Shown: positions 63,793-64,000 of the stretch, piece by piece
Numbering within the stretch: position 1 is the stretch's first letter
Layout of the letters: every line of letters starts with the position of its first letter
DNA from: Sphingorhabdus sp. EL138
Lineage (GTDB): Bacteria > Pseudomonadota > Alphaproteobacteria > Sphingomonadales > Sphingomonadaceae
Reading direction: 5' to 3'
DNA length: 64,000 nt
Assembly: GCF_945862485.1 (NCBI RefSeq)
Contig: NZ_CAMAYF010000005.1
Coordinates: forward strand, 62,001-126,000
Program-made: the position numbers and the translations under genes
The notes under the pieces: model-generated
Database searches by the model: none
Told to the model about the DNA's origin: nothing
What the model saw: the letters and a program-made list of their open reading frames with translations, nothing else

Positions 63793-64000
63793 TGGCCAGT
63801 TGCGTTACCCTCAACCCTGCGGCAGGCTCGGCGGAAACGATGGTGAATGCCGTTGATTGCTATATCGGGGCCACCGTGCAAGCTGGCTATGCCAATTTGC
63901 TGGGCCAAGGCAGCGTGTTTAGTGTTGCCCTCACGATTGCGTTGACGATTTACGTCGCGATCATCGGTTATCGGCTGATATTTGGACGTTCCTCGCTTAG
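63792..64000 (+). CDS. VirB6/TrbL-like T4SS membrane protein (N-terminal part, runs off window)
   Basis: ATGA overlap with the virB4 stop; MASCVTLNPAAGSAETMVNAVDCYIGATVQAGYANLLGQGSVFSVALTIALTIYVAIIGYRLIFG. Confidence 0.8.
   Translation, partial: MASCVTLNPAAGSAETMVNAVDCYIGATVQAGYANLLGQGSVFSVALTIALTIYVAIIGYRLIFGRSSL

Overview
The window is about 48 kb of ordinary chromosomal backbone from an alphaproteobacterium, sphingomonad-like by gene content and order. It is followed by an accessory-looking segment of about 16 kb that starts right after a tRNA-Arg(CCT) gene at 48223-48299. The backbone carries selO (partial), a GT4 glycosyltransferase, a nitronate monooxygenase-like gene, amtB, the F1 ATP synthase operon atpHAGDC, truA/fmt and recR/def, rsmI-yraN-gshB, rph-rdgB-hemW-xerC, hrcA-grpE, dnaK-dnaJ, radA-cvpA, a broken kefB-like antiporter, aroKB, xerD, accA, an M48 protease, mutT, comF, grxC and a DUF1178 gene. 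The accessory part holds dctA, an alpha/beta hydrolase, a TonB-dependent receptor, a CCP-like M14 carboxypeptidase and a second secreted alpha/beta hydrolase. These are followed by a DUF1501/DUF1800 pair and the start of a type IV secretion operon (virB1-B2-B3-B4-B6). The observations most worth a second look are: (i) two copies of a long-hairpin repeat family (1295-1562 and 37884-38046), one of which supplies the stop codons of both convergent neighbours; (ii) a second, smaller hairpin family built on CTGAAACAAGTTCAG, with a head-to-head pair inside the atp operon; (iii) a putative acidic-peptide or polyamide scavenging locus at 48.8-56.4 kb; (iv) predicted sigma54 (amtB) and RpoH (dnaK, grpE) promoters and several start-proximal or intercistronic hairpins. 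All calls were made by eye from the sequence and the supplied ORFs; no database search was run.
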